Positions 12,293 to 23,465 of a DNA stretch of 64,000 nucleotides are shown here, piece by piece; position 1 is the first letter of the stretch, and each line of letters opens with the position of its first letter. The DNA is from Lasioglossum baleicum (Eukaryota > Arthropoda > Insecta > Hymenoptera > Halictidae), in assembly GCF_051020765.1 (NCBI RefSeq), contig NC_134946.1, positions 5,631,239 to 5,695,238 on the forward strand, given 5' to 3'. The notes beneath the pieces are model-generated. The model saw nothing but the letters and a program-made list of their open reading frames with translations, did not search any database and was not told the origin of the DNA. A program made the position numbers and the translations under genes.

Positions 12293-12460
12293 GTAAGCGA
12301 GTTTGTTTTACGAAAATTAGGGTCGATGCACAAATAATTGCGGTTTTCTTGTGGAATTTTCAAACCAAGTTTAAATTTAAATTTAGTTAATTTTGAAAGA
12401 ATTGGAAGATCTAATTTGGAGGAATTCTTATAACAAATTTAATTTTGAAGGGATTCTACG

Positions 12461-13010
12461 ACTTCAATTTCTCTGTAAGGCTAGAAGAATTAGTTTAGTA
12501 AATGATAATAAATAAATACTTTACACTAAAATAATAAATACATATGTCTAATAAATATGTTTGGCCAATAACAAAAATTTAAAAGATGCGTTTCGTAAGC
12601 TCGTATAAATTATACACACGTTCTGAAAATTAATTGTGGTTTACGAATTATAAACGATCAAAAGTAGTAAAAATTGCAATCTTTCATGATTTTCGGCCTA
12701 CAACTGTCATTTTTACCACTTTCGATTGTTTATAACTCGTAAACTGATTAACCAATTTTTCTTTTGATTAACCAACACATCTTTAGAAATTTTCGTTGTT
12801 GGCTCGGCTAAGAAAGTTGTAAACATCAATTTTTACTATTGTTTTTCACAATTCCGATCAAATGCATTTTTTTCAACATAATTTTTAGACGCCATTAACT
12901 AAACTAATCCTTCTAGTCTTACAGAGAAATGGAAGTCGTTTGGTTCATTCATAAAAAAGTTATTCTGATTTAAAATGTGTGTGCTCAATTAAGTATGTGC
13001 ATAACTCTAT
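12461..13010. mobile_element. Foldback MITE copy 3, in Lsd-1 copy B 5' UTR intron
   Basis: Contains the family blocks CTCTGTAAGGCTAGAAGAAT (left arm), GTAAAAATTGCAATCTTTCA (centre) and CATTCATAAAAAAGTTATTC (right arm). The outermost left TIR is missing and the right TIR is mutated, so this is an older or truncated copy. Confidence 0.65.
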
Positions 13011-13477
13011 ATTTTGCTTTGTTTGCCAATTTCAACTAAACGTCGCGTCGTACGACTGTTAGTTCTTTCGCAACCGGATATATATGTTTTCCAAAATAAA
13101 AATGTTTCAATACATAAATGTGTCAATAAAACATGAATTCATCTCATAATGATTCTAATAAGGTGGATCAAATATAACACTGCTTTTAGAATGCTTAAAT
13201 GTTGGTGCAACTATAAACTATTCGTCAATTTTTGCAACATTATGGTTCACACTGATGCTGACACATTAGAGTTTGTTATTCAAAATTGATAATGTCGTCG
13301 CAACGAAAGATAGTGATAATCACCTGACCGTAATCGTTTGAAATTAGTCATCAACCAGGAACTGTTGACGTAAAAATAATATGCTTACTATGTATTGACA
13401 CAGGTTATCGCGCGCTTGAACCAAAACAAAATCAGTCTAATCGAACAATCAGTCTAAAAATCAGTCTAAAAAAAGAA

Positions 13478-13700
13478 CTTCTTCCGCGCTGTCGCTTCAC
13501 GACTCTCACTACCAGTACACCAGTTCCCCCACACTCATTGCCCCTACTGTGTTTTGCTTCGCGTGACGGCGAGGACACGGCGTCCTATGCGTTCACTTCT
13601 AGTCTCCCCACCACCTCCTACACTCCACAAGAGTGTGGTGGGAAGGACTCAAGAGTAGGGAGAGGAGTCCGTAGCTCGTGAGCCGCAAATTGTCCAGGCC
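13478..13700. mobile_element. GC-rich MITE, copy with ends preserved
   Basis: Matches 47348-47586 over its whole length, from CTTCTTCC-CGCTGTCGCTTC to GCCGCAAATTGTCCAGGCC. The right end is a near complement of the left end of the 47-kb copy (GGCCCGGGCAACTT). This suggests hAT-like termini, but no clear target duplication was found. It has no coding capacity. Confidence 0.6.
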
Positions 13701-14289
13701 TGGTCTAACTAACGACATAAACATAGAAATTATATACGTTTAATGGGGCGATGTGGATAAAAAAACACACTCTAGGATTACTGAGTACATTGGAGAATTG
13801 TTGATTACATGAACATTGAAAAAATTGTTTTAAAAAAAACAGAATGTACATATGTATCTTCTGTGGCAGCAAGTAGTATTTTATAAACAATTTATACTTC
13901 TTGCACGATTATCGTGAAATACATTATATATACTACTGAATCTAATATAGTATCTAAATGGCCAATTAGTTAATATAGTGTTGTCAACATTGCTGTATTA
14001 ATAACTCTGACCATGTCTGTCTAATCGAATAATTATCTCGCGGCGCGGCGCGTTAGAAATTTCCACTTCAGTTTACGATTTACGCTTCCAATCTCTGCTC
14101 CCCCAGCCCCCAGTGTTACATCATTCTCCCATGTTTACAATTAAAATCGCGCGTTAGCGTTATCGTCGCATCTGCAGATAATTCCGTCTGCACCCACTAC
14201 GCGACTTGCCCATTAAATTAGTGTGCGGATGCACTTGGAGATATTTAACACATACCTCATCCAGACATAAAATCTGTGTTCTAATTGTA

Positions 14290-14590
14290 CAACGTGTCCC
14301 AAAGATATTGTGCTTAAAAGAAGTTATGCCCGAGGTGATTTGCGGCGATTTTTTGCTTTGCGAAAATGATCACCGCGGCTTTGTTAAGGAGTTATTAACG
14401 AAAAACCACGGACCAATCAGAGCGCGGCTATAGGAGGCGGATCCCGACTCGGCCAATGATAATTGATACGTGGTTTTTAGTTAATATCTCCTTAACGAAG
14501 CCGCGGAGAACATTTTTAGAGAGAAAGAGGTTACTTGAAATAACCTTAAGAACCCCTTTCAAGGCAGTGCAAAATTTTTAGAACACCCTG
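14290..14590. mobile_element. 301-bp TIR MITE with ACACCCTG terminus
   Basis: Begins CAACGTGTCCCAAAG and ends GAACACCCTG, with TA on both sides (14288-14289, 14591-14592). Strong inner arms, CCGCGGCTTTGTTAAGGAG on the left and CTCCTTAACGAAGCCGCGG on the right, flank a GC-rich centre. It shares its terminus type with the elements at 45339-45699, 46323-46694 and 53516-53900. It lies in the 5' UTR intron of Lsd-1 copy B. Confidence 0.75.
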
Positions 14591-14743
14591 TATAATTGTG
14601 TAACTGTAACTGTTCTAATATTCAGAGTGATTATCCCAGGTGAACTTGGATAATTGGACTGTATTATTTTTTTAAATCTACCAATTAGGGGGCTTTTTTG
14701 CACGCATACGTGTTGATCTTTTCGCAGCTCGAGGACTATCTAA

Positions 14744-17700
14744 ATGTCGGTGCAGACTGTGAGACGGAGGCACTCCGATTTGCCGCACGTCGAGTCCATT
14801 AACAGGATATTGAAGCTCCCCATCGTGGAGGATGGCACACAGATTGCTGGCAATGTGTACAGCAGGATAAAGGTAAGATCTAGATATGCTAAATGTTAGA
14901 ACTAAAAGCGACTGCTATGTGTATTGCCTTCTAAAAACAACAAGATTAAACTTGTTTAAATTCTCCGCGATTTTTACAATAATGTATGCTTGAACGATAA
15001 AATTGATCCAATAATTTCCAGTGAAAACAGCTTTGTAATTTCTGTACAGCTACACGAAAATCGTTATCAAAAGATAATATAATATTTTATCACCTTGCAC
15101 CAATGGTTATTAGCTTACAGAAGCGAACTACTTATTCATTCCAATCGATACACTTTAAATTAACCCCTTGCCGTATTTTGACGAGCCAGACTGGTGATGA
15201 AGGTTTCTAAGGGTGAATTTATAGTGGAGCTGCGAGCATCGATGATAGCGGCGCGGTGAAAAGAAACCAACATTCGTGACAACATTTCGACATATACTAA
15301 TGAAAAAGTACATATGTATTTTCTTTGTTTTTCTTTTTTTTTCACCGCACAGCTCACCCCGCTGCCCCACTATAAATCCACCCTAACAAAGTCTAACAAA
15401 TATGAACGTAACGTGTTTCATTTTAAACGAAATAAAATTTGATTCGTTTGTAATCAATATTTAAGCATTAAAATCAATGTAGCCATACAAAAAATATAAA
15501 TTTTCTCTTCTTTTCTTCGAAATTTTTCGGGATAAAGACGTTCTAATCACTATAACTGTAAAAGAAAAGGTATACGGCGAGGGGTTAAAATAAGACTCTC
15601 ACTAATCAGTTGCCTCCTCCACGCACAACTTCCATTTCAAGACGACAATAATCTGAATATGTCGCTTTCGACAATTTGTTCAAGAAAATCGGTTTCCCTC
15701 GTAGAATGAATAATTTTGGATCCAGTTGCATTAATGTCTCGAAATATCCGTAACCTCATCCATAGCTGACGAAATAAGGAATCAGATTGAAGAAAGTTAA
15801 TCGGTCAATTGCGAACTTGGACGTCTCGCGTGCGCCGATTTAGCCCTCGCCACATATTTCTCCCACATTAGCGCGCTTGGATCCGAACAAATGCTCCTGT
15901 CGGTGTCCGAAATTCCGCGGAAAATTCACTTCCGCTATTTCTAATCCAATTCAGCGTGCGAACTCTTTGATGAACTGGGGTTTGGACACGGCTGAACGAT
16001 CGTTTTTGGTGGCGACGACGCTGGCGACACCGGCGATCAACGTTTTCAACGGTCCAATTTCGGCGATCGACAACTTGCTATGCAAAGGCATCGACGTGGT
16101 CGAAGAGAAGGTGCCTGCGGTGCATTTTCCCCCCAGCCAAGTAAGTTTGCGAACGAGTGCATCGCGCGCTTTTGCGTGCGTTTAGTCAAACTCCTGGGAA
16201 ACGAGCGACCGCTCGAACGCGCCAAACAATTATCAACTATTTCCTCAGCGTGGAAAGAACCAGATCTTGCAGAATTGAAATACATTTTCGCGGGGAGTAC
16301 TTCGACCCGTTTACGCAGGCTGGATGAAATTGGTATGCTGCATAGAAACGAACGGTCGTTGGTCACTCGTTTCTCAAGAACCAGACTGGTTCACGCTCGG
16401 CGGTGAATTTTAATTTTGCGTCTCGTTAAGATATACAGCAGCGCGAAGTATTACATGGCCAGCAAAATCAAGCCTGTCTTAACGCGGGCCGAAAGCATGA
16501 CGCAGATAGTTGCGAACGCCACGGCCGAGAGATTGAACGATGCACTTACCAATCTGGAGAAACGCATCGATCACTATCTGCCTGCCGATCCCGTCGACGA
16601 AGTAGATTGTAAGTGGTTGCAGTGAGAAATTATAAAATTTTCCGATGATCGATAAAGTCCTAGAACAGTTTTAACTTGGTTCACTGAGTGACTTGGAAAG
16701 AACATGATACGACTTAGAACATTGTTAATCATGTAAAATGAAAAAGGCTGATTAACCAATTAACTTTTCAGATCCTGACACAACGAAGAACGTAAGCAAA
16801 ACTAAGTTGACGGTTATACACGGTGTCAGGTGCTCGAGAAAACTGCAAAGGGGACTGACACGTCAGACGATAGCAGAGACACGTGCCCTGATGCTTCTTG
16901 GAAAAAAATTTGCAGATATAATAAAACTGGTTGGTTGCTTCTATAGCAACGATACAAAAACAAATCCAACTACAATTTCACTCATCCTTAACTGATTAAT
17001 ATTTTAATGGCAATCGATTGATGAAAAAAAATTGATCGACAAAAATCCCGATTGATTTCACCAACTATTTCTTTAAATGTCTCTACTGTGTTCAATCTAT
17101 TCATTTTTGTTATAAATGCATTAAGTTCAGAGTCCATTGATGAGTTTATATAAATCAATCAATTTTTAAGCGAATCTGTGGTTCTACTAAATTTTGTTTT
17201 TATCTTTTAACCATCAAATACTGATAGAATTGTGTTCTAAGGCAGATGGGAAAGTCGTTGATGAGACGTGTTGCAGGTGTTGACGGACCCGAAGCTAGCG
17301 ATGCAACAGGCGTCCAGCATGTGGAAAGCTCTGAGCCTGCCAGAGCCAGAGAACCAGGTTCGACCGAGTACAGTGGAGGAATCGTTGGTTCTGCTTCTGC
17401 GCGAAATTTCCCGCTGGTTCGTGCACAGCGTGAACGACTTGACAGCATTCGTCAAGGCTAATTGGAAACCCAACGACGATATGATCGAGATTTTCCGTTT
17501 GTGGGTGGAGACGATCATTTCCCTGAGATACTACATGCTCTATAGTCTCATCAAGCTCTTCCTCAGCGAGACCGGCGACGATCTGAAAGATCCTCCGCCC
17601 AAAAATCCCATAGAGTGGCTCAACGCGGCGATACAAAAGTTACTGGTACGTCAACGCTAATTAGATAGTGAAATTCGAAAAGGACTAAATACGTTCAAGA

Positions 17701-18301
17701 GCTAAAAACATCTACATTAAAGAAATTCCATGATGAGCCCTTTTCGAATTGCACTATTCAGTTACAGTAATGTCTCGATACATGTACGCGAAACGTGCAC
17801 GATATTTGCACATGCTAAGTCAATGACAAAGAATTTCTGTTTTGATTTAGACTTTCGAAACGTTTATTGGCACACACTCGGTACACTTTTCTGATTAAAA
17901 CGGTACCAAACACGACACAATTTGGTTGACGTTTACTCTTTTAATCCACGAAACAGTTGAATCTCGATTATCCGAACTGAGCCACATCTTAATCAGAAAT
18001 CCGTCCCGAATGTGTTGGTATAGGTTTCATAAAAATATGATTGAATATACAAATGTTTTGTCAGTGAATTAGTATTGTTTCACTGATATATATCTAATCT
18101 GCTATCGTGTTATTACTCTTCCACAAACATCATTTTTTACACCCTTTATTAGCCAATTGTTAATTGTTGACGATTCCTCCGCAGACGAGACTCGCGATGA
18201 TCATAGCTGGCAAACCGGATGATTTCAAAGCGGTGCTTGACCTGGGTTCACAGCAGAACCATTACAACCACGCACCACAGCCAACGAGTCATCACGAGTA
18301 A
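14744..18301 (+). CDS. Lsd-1: Perilipin (lipid storage droplet protein 1), copy B, canonical form
   Basis: Lipid-droplet surface protein of the PAT family. Six coding exons: 14744-14872, 15955-16140, 16431-16608, 16772-16929, 17277-17645 and 18185-18301; 378 codons with matching phases. Exons 1-3 carry the PAT domain (LPHVESINRILKLPIVEDG; SLMNWGLDTAE; KPVLTRAESMTQIVAN). Exon 4 has the core SRKLQRGLTRQTIAETRAL at about residues 186-204. Exon 5 has LTDPKLAMQQASSMW and EPENQVRPSTVEESLVLL, the arrangement I know from Drosophila Lsd-1. The C-terminal exon is His/Gln-rich and contains QNHYNH. The exon 4 donor is GTTGGT instead of the GTAAAC seen in copy A, an unusual but possible site. The ATG lies just after a TTTTCGCAG acceptor, as in copy A. 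It is the better candidate for the ancestral function. Confidence 0.93.
15211..15383. mobile_element. 173-bp PIF/Harbinger-type MITE in Lsd-1 copy B intron 1
   Basis: Termini GGGTGAATTTATAGTGG and CCACTATAAATCCACCC form an inverted repeat, flanked by TAA at 15208-15210 and 15384-15386. Three-base TWA duplications are typical of PIF/Harbinger. The paralogous intron of copy A has the empty site with a single TAA at 7617-7619 and identical flanks (GAAGGTTTC and CAAAGTCTAAC). A minus-strand frame across it is spurious. Confidence 0.88.
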
Positions 18302-19155
18302 GTCAGTCACGGTCAATGGGCGCTTGACGCAAGTTTTTGAAAGTGACGATTGGAAAAAAACGCCGGCAAACTACGACTGTCTAATGCTTTTGTACCCAGT
18401 TTGCTCAATTAGCAAGCGATACTCTGCTGTCCTCTAGTTCTTGCGGAGCAGTTGTCGCTAACTTTGCATACTACTACAATTAAGAATAAAAAAGTGTCAA
18501 GATAATGAAGATCAGAAATCAAGGTAATATGAATGAATGTGGATGAAAATGTACGACCTTGGTCCTAGACTGTAGGTCCTTGGAATCTTCGACGAGGTCT
18601 TCAATCTTGGTCCAATGTCGAAGAAACGGAAACTAATAAATAGGTATAATAGGTAAAAACATTAACTAATTTCCCCCGACACTGTTTTTGGGAGTAAATA
18701 CGTAAATAAGACACTTCGCTACGTTTGTAAGACACTAAACACGCGCGTCCGACCACCGCGAGAACTCAACTGTCAATGCCGGCAGGGGATACTGTGCTCC
18801 TCTCCCCCCCCCCCCAACCCTTCTACATGGCAGCGCGGCAAACTTCGCGATCGTCACCTTTTTTTCTTTCGTTGCCGATTTCGTGCCCCTGAGGCAAACC
18901 TCGGATACGACCATAAAGTTTTTTTGTGGGGCACAATATTTCGGTGAATACATTAGAGACATACTTACACCTGAATGCTTTTCTCTCTTTCTCTCTCTGC
19001 AGTCACCAGCGACCTATGTGTAACGCCACGCACAACATTACGATGGGAAACCTAAATCTGAGAGAAATAAATTTCATTAGTGAAAATAATATCCGTTATT
19101 TTCGGATCCATGACATGCCTGAACAAATGTTCAATAAACACATTTTATCTGGTAC
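18302..19155 (+). other. Lsd-1 copy B: 3' UTR and poly(A) region
   Basis: The region after the stop shares CTTTTGTACCC and GCTCAATTAG with copy A. Two AATAAA hexamers occur, at 18485-18490 and 19133-19138. The distal one is conserved in position and flank with copy A (11263). A poly(C) tract lies at about 18807-18818. Confidence 0.5.
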
Positions 19156-20296
19156 GGAACTTCCCCTTTGACCTCTCTCGGCCGCCATTTTGATCAATAC
19201 GCATATAACCAATAACCATATCGAAAGGAAAATTTTTGCACGAATATACAAGTTATCAAATAACAATTTCTTATATCTGATTTGAAATTTATTTTCTTTT
19301 TTACGAAATTTGTTAAATTGAAAATAGTGTAACACTATTTTTAAGTTTTCCGAATATTTTCATTGTTCTGTGTTTCTCCTGCGCTTAGTTTTCTCATAAA
19401 TGCATCAAATCCACAGTCTACTTAATATAATAACAATTAGAAGATTGCGCAGTGTTGTATTTTTGAGAAGACGCGGACACAACTTTTCGAGGAGCACTAT
19501 TCTACATCCGATGTTGATAACTTATCCTTTCCAACATGAAGGTTATATTGTCGCAGTTTATTTTTGTTCATTAAGAATATTTCGATAGTCTTGCACTTCT
19601 ATAATATAATCAGTCGATTAATCATCAACGTTTTTCATAAACGTAACCCATTAAAATTTTTCTACGCTTTTATTATGTTAGTTGTTGTACTGTTTCTCTC
19701 GAAATGTTTCGTAAATAACGACAAATACTTCTGAACAATATTTTATTTTATGATAGTCAATGATTTGATATATAATAATGTTTGTTTCATGATTTTATGA
19801 CAGTTGTAGATGAAGCATGAAGTTATTTGTAAATAATACTTTTATTAATGCCAGATATGATAACAAAGGAAAAATATATATGGAATGTATTTCTAAAGAA
19901 TACAAAATAATCTCTATATATAAAGTTGAAAAGCATTGAGAACAATACGAAATTATTTCTAAATAATACTTCAACTAATATAATAACACACTTCGTGTGA
20001 ATTATTTCTAGATACTCTCGTTAAAACCACATTTAATTGAAAATTTCTCGTCGTCTAATACTCGGTGCAGCAACTCTCAATCTTAATAACCCATTTCCCA
20101 ACAGTTCCGACGAATCAATCCATGCAAGTACAAGCGTCCTGAACACTATTAATGCAGACATGAAAAAGAAGAGTCCCGGATTTGAAACAAAGAAAGATCA
20201 AAAAGGAAAGAAACTGCGTTAGATCTCACTGAAACCATTTTACAAACAAATTCAAAATTTCTCATCATCCAATCGATATGAATTAGTCCACACAAG
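19156..20296. other. Intergenic DNA, nothing recognised
   Basis: AT-rich. The first 90 bp are homologous to DNA downstream of Lsd-1 copy A. Small frames at 19400 and 20037 have no recognisable features. Confidence 0.4.
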
Positions 20297-20483
20297 CAGT
20301 GGCGTGTTACCCTATGGGCAACTTGGGCAAATGCCCGGGGCCCCAAGCAAAATAGGGCCCCGAACACAAACCAAGATCCAAGATCCAAATTCTACGTTTT
20401 TCTCATAATGTTATTTAGTTGGGGTCAGGGGTCCCAAAATTCTACTTTGACCCAAGGCCCCAACTAGTTATAACGCGCCACTG
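20297..20483. mobile_element. 187-bp complete hAT-type MITE with 8-bp target duplication
   Basis: Ends CAGTGGCGTGTTA and TAACGCGCCACTG are inverted repeats. The flanking 8-mers CACACAAG at 20289-20296 and 20484-20491 are identical, as hAT transposition produces. The interior matches the truncated copy at 9335-9505. No transposase. Confidence 0.92.
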
Positions 20484-20793
20484 CACACAAGCATAAATGT
20501 CTGCGTTGCTGTGGTGACAGACTATGATAGAATGCCATAGAAACAGAAACCAAAAAATCCTTGCAACAAAAAGACAGATGAATGTGACCTCCAGGTTTCA
20601 TTCCTGAAAAATGTGTGCTATTTCCCAGTTGTGAATCATTCGAACCATGATTGATCATATTCTTCGTACTTCTGAGACTACCTGAGACCATCTCCCGGCA
20701 CGCTGTGCTCATCGCTCACTTTTCAAGTCAGCAAAGTAAAGAAGACTGAAAATCCGTTATTAAAATTGAATGCACCCGGTGGTACAGTGACCT

Positions 20794-22136
20794 TTAGCCG
20801 GCTACGTGATCATGCAGCTCTAGGAGAGCATCCATCAGCCTCTCTCTGTAGCTGGGGACGTCTCTCAGCTGTTCGCGGATCAACGGCGTTCTATCGACGT
20901 AGAGGACGCTCTCCAACAGCTCCGGCTCTTTGAAAAAATATTTGCTAGCTGCTTCAGGTTCCAGAAGCATGATGGGGATGTTGAGGACACCGTGGGTGAT
21001 GCACATCAATCTCAAGTCGTCGATGGATTGGATGAACTCGTCCCAAGGTAGCAACTTCTCGATGTCCAAGTTTGCTTCCTTCAGTACTTCGGCCACCGTG
21101 TCGTGGTAGACCCTGAAGAGCTCTTCGCAGTGATCCTCGCGGAGTTTTCTATTCGTTGTGAACTGGAGGAAGCAGAGGACGTCGTGCGCTGGTGGGTTGT
21201 ATCTGAAAAGTTACAATCCCAACATTAGAAGTTCAGATACCCCGTCCCCAAAACCATGAAAATTCCAAAAATTTGTCTTACTTACCTAGCGAGCTGAAAA
21301 TCGATCAGACAGCACTCGACAGGCTTCTCGTTGTCATCATACTTGAACAAGATATTATTCGCCCACAAGTCCCCGTGGCATAGCACGTTCTTATGTCTCG
21401 TGGAGGGCAACAGTTTCCCCGTATGATCAGCGCACAGCTCTTCAACTTTGGCCTTGAACTTGGCTTTTTGCTCGTCTTCCAGCTCAGGTATCATATCAAT
21501 GGCAGAAACAACGCCTTTGACGGCAGCGTCGAACATGGCCTTGGCTCGTCCGTCCTTGAGTGGCCAGAGGGTCTCCTGCATACAATGCGAGAACTCGTCG
21601 TGCAGATTCTTCTGGTACACCTCTTCGAAGATAAGCGACTTCGCGTGGAACTTGGCTACCGTCTTCATCAGGATCTTGCAGTGCTCGAAGTCGAACGGCT
21701 TCAGCTTGTTAGTCATCCCGTAGCCGCTGTGCGCCATGTCCTCCAGAACGATCACGTCGTTCTCCAATCCCAGAAAGCACTCGGGGATGAACCTTTTATC
21801 GAGGCCGTCCAGCACTTCCGGGAAGACCGTCGTGTACAGGTCAACCTCCTTCTTGAAGCTGCCGTACTCCCTCATGAAGTCGTACTGCGGGCTCGACAAC
21901 GGCGGCGGCAGTTTCGTGAAAAAGTTGATGCTCTTCGTTTCCAATGGCGACTGCGGGCAAGCCACCGTAGCCCTCAAACTGAAGTATTGGCCCATGAAGC
22001 CGTTCACCTCGTCGATCGGCACCACCTCGTACGTGATGAGAGAGAAGTCCTCCATAGCGTCGCGGTGCAGTTTCTTCCGGATTATCTCGAAACACTCCTC
22101 GTCCTTCAGGATTTGATCGGTGCTCGGGTTGCGCAT
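20794..22136 (-). CDS. CHK kinase-like protein (EcKinase / DUF1679 family)
   Basis: Two exons on the minus strand: 22136-21286, then 21202-20794. The donor is AG/GTAAGT and the acceptor TTTTCAG, giving 419 residues. The kinase-like fold is marked by VIVLEDM (hinge region, about residue 130), the Brenner motif CHGDLWANNILF at 253-264 and IDFQLAR at 278-284. The split after LAR followed by YNPPAHDVLCFL is usual for this family. These arthropod enzymes resemble choline/aminoglycoside kinases. Some phosphorylate ecdysteroids, and others are linked to detoxification or juvenile-hormone response (family knowledge). The substrate cannot be read from sequence. The start ATG has no in-frame upstream alternative and gives the normal N-terminus. 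The length is normal for the family and no breaks are seen. Confidence 0.95.
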
Positions 22137-22139
22137 CTT

Positions 22140-22700
22140 GGGGTCTTTCCAAAGATTTTCAGAGTCTGAGGGACTTCAAATTCTCCGTGGCAGATTCCGA
22201 AATTGATCGAGATCTTCTTGCTCCGAATGAATTTCTGCAATCGACTCTTGTTCGAAGACTTTTAGTCTTCTCGAACTTGGGGAATCCCGTATTTCTGTGA
22301 ATACACTTTCAAATCTCCCGCGTTCTCCAGTCTCGGCGGGATCTTCGAATCGCCTTTCAAATCACTTCTCGCGCTCTTCAGACTTGGAGTGCTGTTCAAA
22401 TCTTCAAGAAGTTCCTTGATTATGCGAGCTCCACACTGGAAGAACGATGTAAATGCCAACGACAGACGTAAAATAATAGAATATACAATGGAATAGTATT
22501 CAAGATCTTGCGATCTTCCGAATATATTTTCAAACTTCCCGCGTCTGTCAGATTCGGCGCGCTTTTCGAATCGTCCTGAACGGATTCTGCGATTTTACTT
22601 GTTCCACACAGTAAAAACGATGCGATTGCAGACTAAAAAAGTTGAAGAATGACGGCGTACGGCGAAATGATGGTTTTCAGAGGATCCTGAGCAGCGAACG
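22140..22700 (-). repeat. Three degenerate repeat units in the kinase leader, partly coding-like
   Basis: Read on the minus strand, three units recur. The conserved stretch is CCGAATCTGACAGACGCGG near 22553, CCGAGACTGGAGAACGCGG near 22326, and a shorter relative near 22195. Units 1 and 2 translate to similar peptides: a hydrophobic start (AIASFLLCGTSKIAE versus AFTSFFQCGARIIKE) and an end (AGSLKIYSED versus AGDLKVYSQK). Unit 2 is open from about 22459 to 22262 but has no ATG. This could be a decayed tandem small secreted-peptide gene, an unresolved upstream exon set, or a leader repeat. Confidence 0.5.
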
Positions 22701-22750
22701 CGCCACAGAAGAGGTCTAGCCAGTCTGGAGTTCTGTTCAAGATCAAGATA

Positions 22751-22784
22751 CCTTTATATATCGGTCGATGGTACCCGTCACGTG
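22751..22784 (-). promoter_or_regulatory. TATA box and E-box of the kinase promoter
   Basis: On the minus strand TATATAAAGG (22760-22751) is a strong TATA box. The perfect E-box CACGTG lies just upstream at 22779-22784. Transcription would start near 22725, giving a leader of roughly 590 nt if unspliced. Confidence 0.6.
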
Positions 22785-23246
22785 TTCGTTACGAACGCGA
22801 TAAGTAATGGCGCGTACTCGTGTGGCGCTATTTTCTTCTTGATTGGCTCTGATTGGGGCTAATATTAGACACGAGACTCGTCCTGCATAAACGGATCTGA
22901 TGGCTCCTTATTGACACCGGGTCGTGTGTGATTGATAGAGGACACACGCACACGAACCAGCGTGGACCTGTGTGCGAGATAACGCTTCGAGATTACGATG
23001 AGATAGTGTGCTGCACGGGTCTCGTTCTGATTATTAAATAGATATGACGGAGCGTCGCGTCGTTAACACGAGCTTCCACGTTATGAGACGGTCACGTGCG
23101 AAACGTGACGACGACGTTCAAACACCCTTAGCGGGCGCGCTGGCTAAATCGGTCACGCTAAACGATCGCAGACCCGTGACTCGCTGTGATTATTTACATC
23201 TTTTATATTTTTTTCCTCATTTTATTCCGAGTTAGTGCTATTTATG

Positions 23247-23465
23247 TCCTTACTATTTTTAATTTATTTCATTTCATATTTTATATCCTTACCGTTTTTA
23301 GTTTATTTTATTCCACATTTTATATCCTTTATTTTATTTTCTATTTTCTATTTTATATCCTCAGTATTTTTAGTTTATTTTATTCCATATTTTATATCCT
23401 TACTATTTCTAGTTTACTTTATTCACATATTTTATATGTTTACTATTTCGTTTATTTTATTTCGA
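23247..23465. repeat. 39-bp T-rich tandem repeat, five to six units
   Basis: The phrase TATATCCTTACTATTTTTAG recurs at 39-bp spacing (one interval is 33 bp), separated by TTTATTTTATTCCATATTT. Long plus-strand frames here are low-complexity Phe/Ile/Tyr artefacts. Confidence 0.8.

Noticed and set aside
21393..22169. 258-codon plus-strand frame and other long frames opposite the kinase
   Set aside because: Antisense shadows of a well-supported kinase exon with clear motifs on the minus strand.
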